A stretch of DNA of 6,065 nucleotides from Candidatus Thorarchaeota archaeon (GTDB lineage: Archaea; Asgardarchaeota; Thorarchaeia; Thorarchaeales; Thorarchaeaceae). The DNA is taken from the NCBI GenBank assembly GCA_016839345.1, contig JAEOUL010000053.1:1-6065 (forward strand). Reading direction: 5' to 3'. The position numbers and the translations under genes are program-made. Of this stretch, positions 5,119-6,065 are shown one piece after another. Under the pieces are notes generated by a model. The model was not told the DNA's origin, made no database searches, and saw only the letters and a program-made list of their open reading frames with translations. Position 1 is the stretch's first letter, and the number at the start of each line of letters is the position of its first letter.

Positions 5119-6065
5119 TCAATTCCGACTTTGAACGTGTGACTGTACTACATGCTTGATGATTGTAGGAAGTTGTCGAGGGAGTTTTCTGAGTGCCATA
5201 TACGGAATGTCAGCATATCCAATCTCTCCACGTGCAACCATTGCCATCAAATCTGATGCAATTTGATGACCACTGATATGCGGAAGTAGACTGGAAGCAT
5301 AAGAGATTCCCTTTGAACCAGCCCAACCAGCCATCTGGAAATGTGGAGAGAATGCTTTCTGACATAGGAAATGATAGTTCCATAATACTTTAGCATCGTA
5401 TTGATTCTCTGCTATTGCCTGATCAATTACTTCTACCGCAAGAGTACTGGACTGCATTGCGTAAGCTATTCCTTCGCCCATCATAGGATCTACAAATCCA
5501 GCTGCATCGCCAACCAAAATGGTTCTATCAGTCACATTTGTGCTCCCTAATCCATCGCCCCCAAGAAATCCTGTTCTTCTCCGAGTTAATTTCAATTCTA
5601 AACCCAGATTCTTTTCTATACTCTTTAAGAATGCATCAAAATTAGTACGTAATTCTTGCATATGTCCACTGCCACCAGCAATTCCAATTGCAAGATGTTC
5701 GCGTTTTGGAAAAACCCATCCATAGCTTATTCGATTTTCAACAGGTAATATCTGAATGACAGAAGGATTTCCATGTGTCGCTTTGAGCACTCCATCATTA
5801 CCAACGTGAAAATCAGCTTCCATTCCAAGACCATATTTTGTTAGGTCCTTTCGTTTGGGTCTGAGTTCAAGAGACCTACTTACAATTGAATTTACACCAT
5901 CTGCACCTATGAGAAATTCTGACTTGAACGATCTTCCATCTTGAAGCTCAACAGTTGCACAGTCATCAGATACTGATGCATTGATTACTCTTGCGTCATC
6001 TAATAGCTCAGCTCCAACATCAACAGCACGCTTGACGAGATGCGTGTCGAATTTTTCCCTGAATA
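5119..6065 (-). CDS. Geranylgeranyl reductase family flavoprotein (5' end beyond window)
   Basis: The frame runs open from the window edge to the TGA at 5119-5121, giving 314 C-terminal residues. Members are usually near 390-400, so roughly the first 80-100 residues, with the GxGxxG FAD-binding start, are missing. Seen in order are the second FAD motif LIGADGVNSIVSR (encoded near 5873-5911), the substrate-domain block YGWVFPKREHLAIGIAGG (near 5676-5729), and the classic third motif GDAAGFVDPMMGEGIAYAM (near 5462-5518). These enzymes reduce double bonds of geranylgeranyl chains; in archaea they saturate digeranylgeranyl-glycerophospholipids at the membrane, and the exact substrate here is not decided by sequence. 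The methionine at 5823 is internal and not the start, because the FAD motif lies upstream of it. The M28 gene follows after 38 bp, suggesting cotranscription. Confidence 0.9.
   Translation of the reverse strand, partial: FREKFDTHLVKRAVDVGAELLDDARVINASVSDDCATVELQDGRSFKSEFLIGADGVNSIVSRSLELRPKRKDLTKYGLGMEADFHVGNDGVLKATHGNPSVIQILPVENRISYGWVFPKREHLAIGIAGGSGHMQELRTNFDAFLKSIEKNLGLELKLTRRRTGFLGGDGLGSTNVTDRTILVGDAAGFVDPMMGEGIAYAMQSSTLAVEVIDQAIAENQYDAKVLWNYHFLCQKAFSPHFQMAGWAGSKGISYASSLLPHISGHQIASDLMAMVARGEIGYADIPYMALRKLPRQLPTIIKHVVQSHVQSRN

Noticed and set aside
5821..5823. ATG at 5823 as the start of the reductase gene
   Set aside because: The frame stays open upstream to the window edge and contains the FAD motif GADGVNSIV, so this methionine is internal.

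Overview
The window looks like a chromosomal segment from an archaeon, moderately AT-rich. The reasons are a geranylgeranyl-reductase-family flavoprotein (archaeal lipid saturation), GAGGT/GAGGTGA-type ribosome binding sites placed 6-7 nt before ATG, GTG and TTG starts, and TATA-like rather than -10/-35 promoter elements. The mix of a bacterial-type RNase PH, a free-standing WD40 propeller and a glutaminyl-cyclase-like M28 enzyme would suit an Asgard-type lineage such as Thorarchaeia, but that placement is a guess.

Layout: positions 1-592 carry no convincing gene but are rich in small inverted repeats. They precede the 3' end of rph (593-1300, minus strand), a bacterial-type RNase PH. A 131-bp divergent promoter region separates rph from a plus-strand pair: a nucleotidyltransferase with a duplicated helical C-terminal half (1432-2460), then, 53 bp later, a 203-residue protein that looks like the N-terminal (WED/REC) half of TnpB with no RuvC nuclease (2514-3125). 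This pair converges, with a 4-bp tail-to-tail overlap, on a minus-strand series. Read in its own direction, that series is a geranylgeranyl-reductase-family protein (from beyond 6065 to 5119, 5' end missing), a membrane-anchored extracellular M28 enzyme resembling glutaminyl-peptide cyclotransferase (5080-4076), and a seven-bladed WD40 protein (4003-3122).

How the genes may work together: the reductase and the secreted M28 enzyme both act at the cell envelope and are 38 bp apart, but no shared pathway is evident. The nucleotidyltransferase/TnpB-half pair is the most unusual unit. A putative nucleotidyl-transferring enzyme sits next to a basic, nuclease-less, probably RNA-binding TnpB derivative with an intact reading frame and a good ribosome binding site, which suggests a domesticated module rather than a decaying transposon. 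The rest of the window is ordinary housekeeping or envelope content, apart from a possible start-codon-sequestering hairpin in front of the M28 gene and a hairpin-dense intergenic region at the left end.
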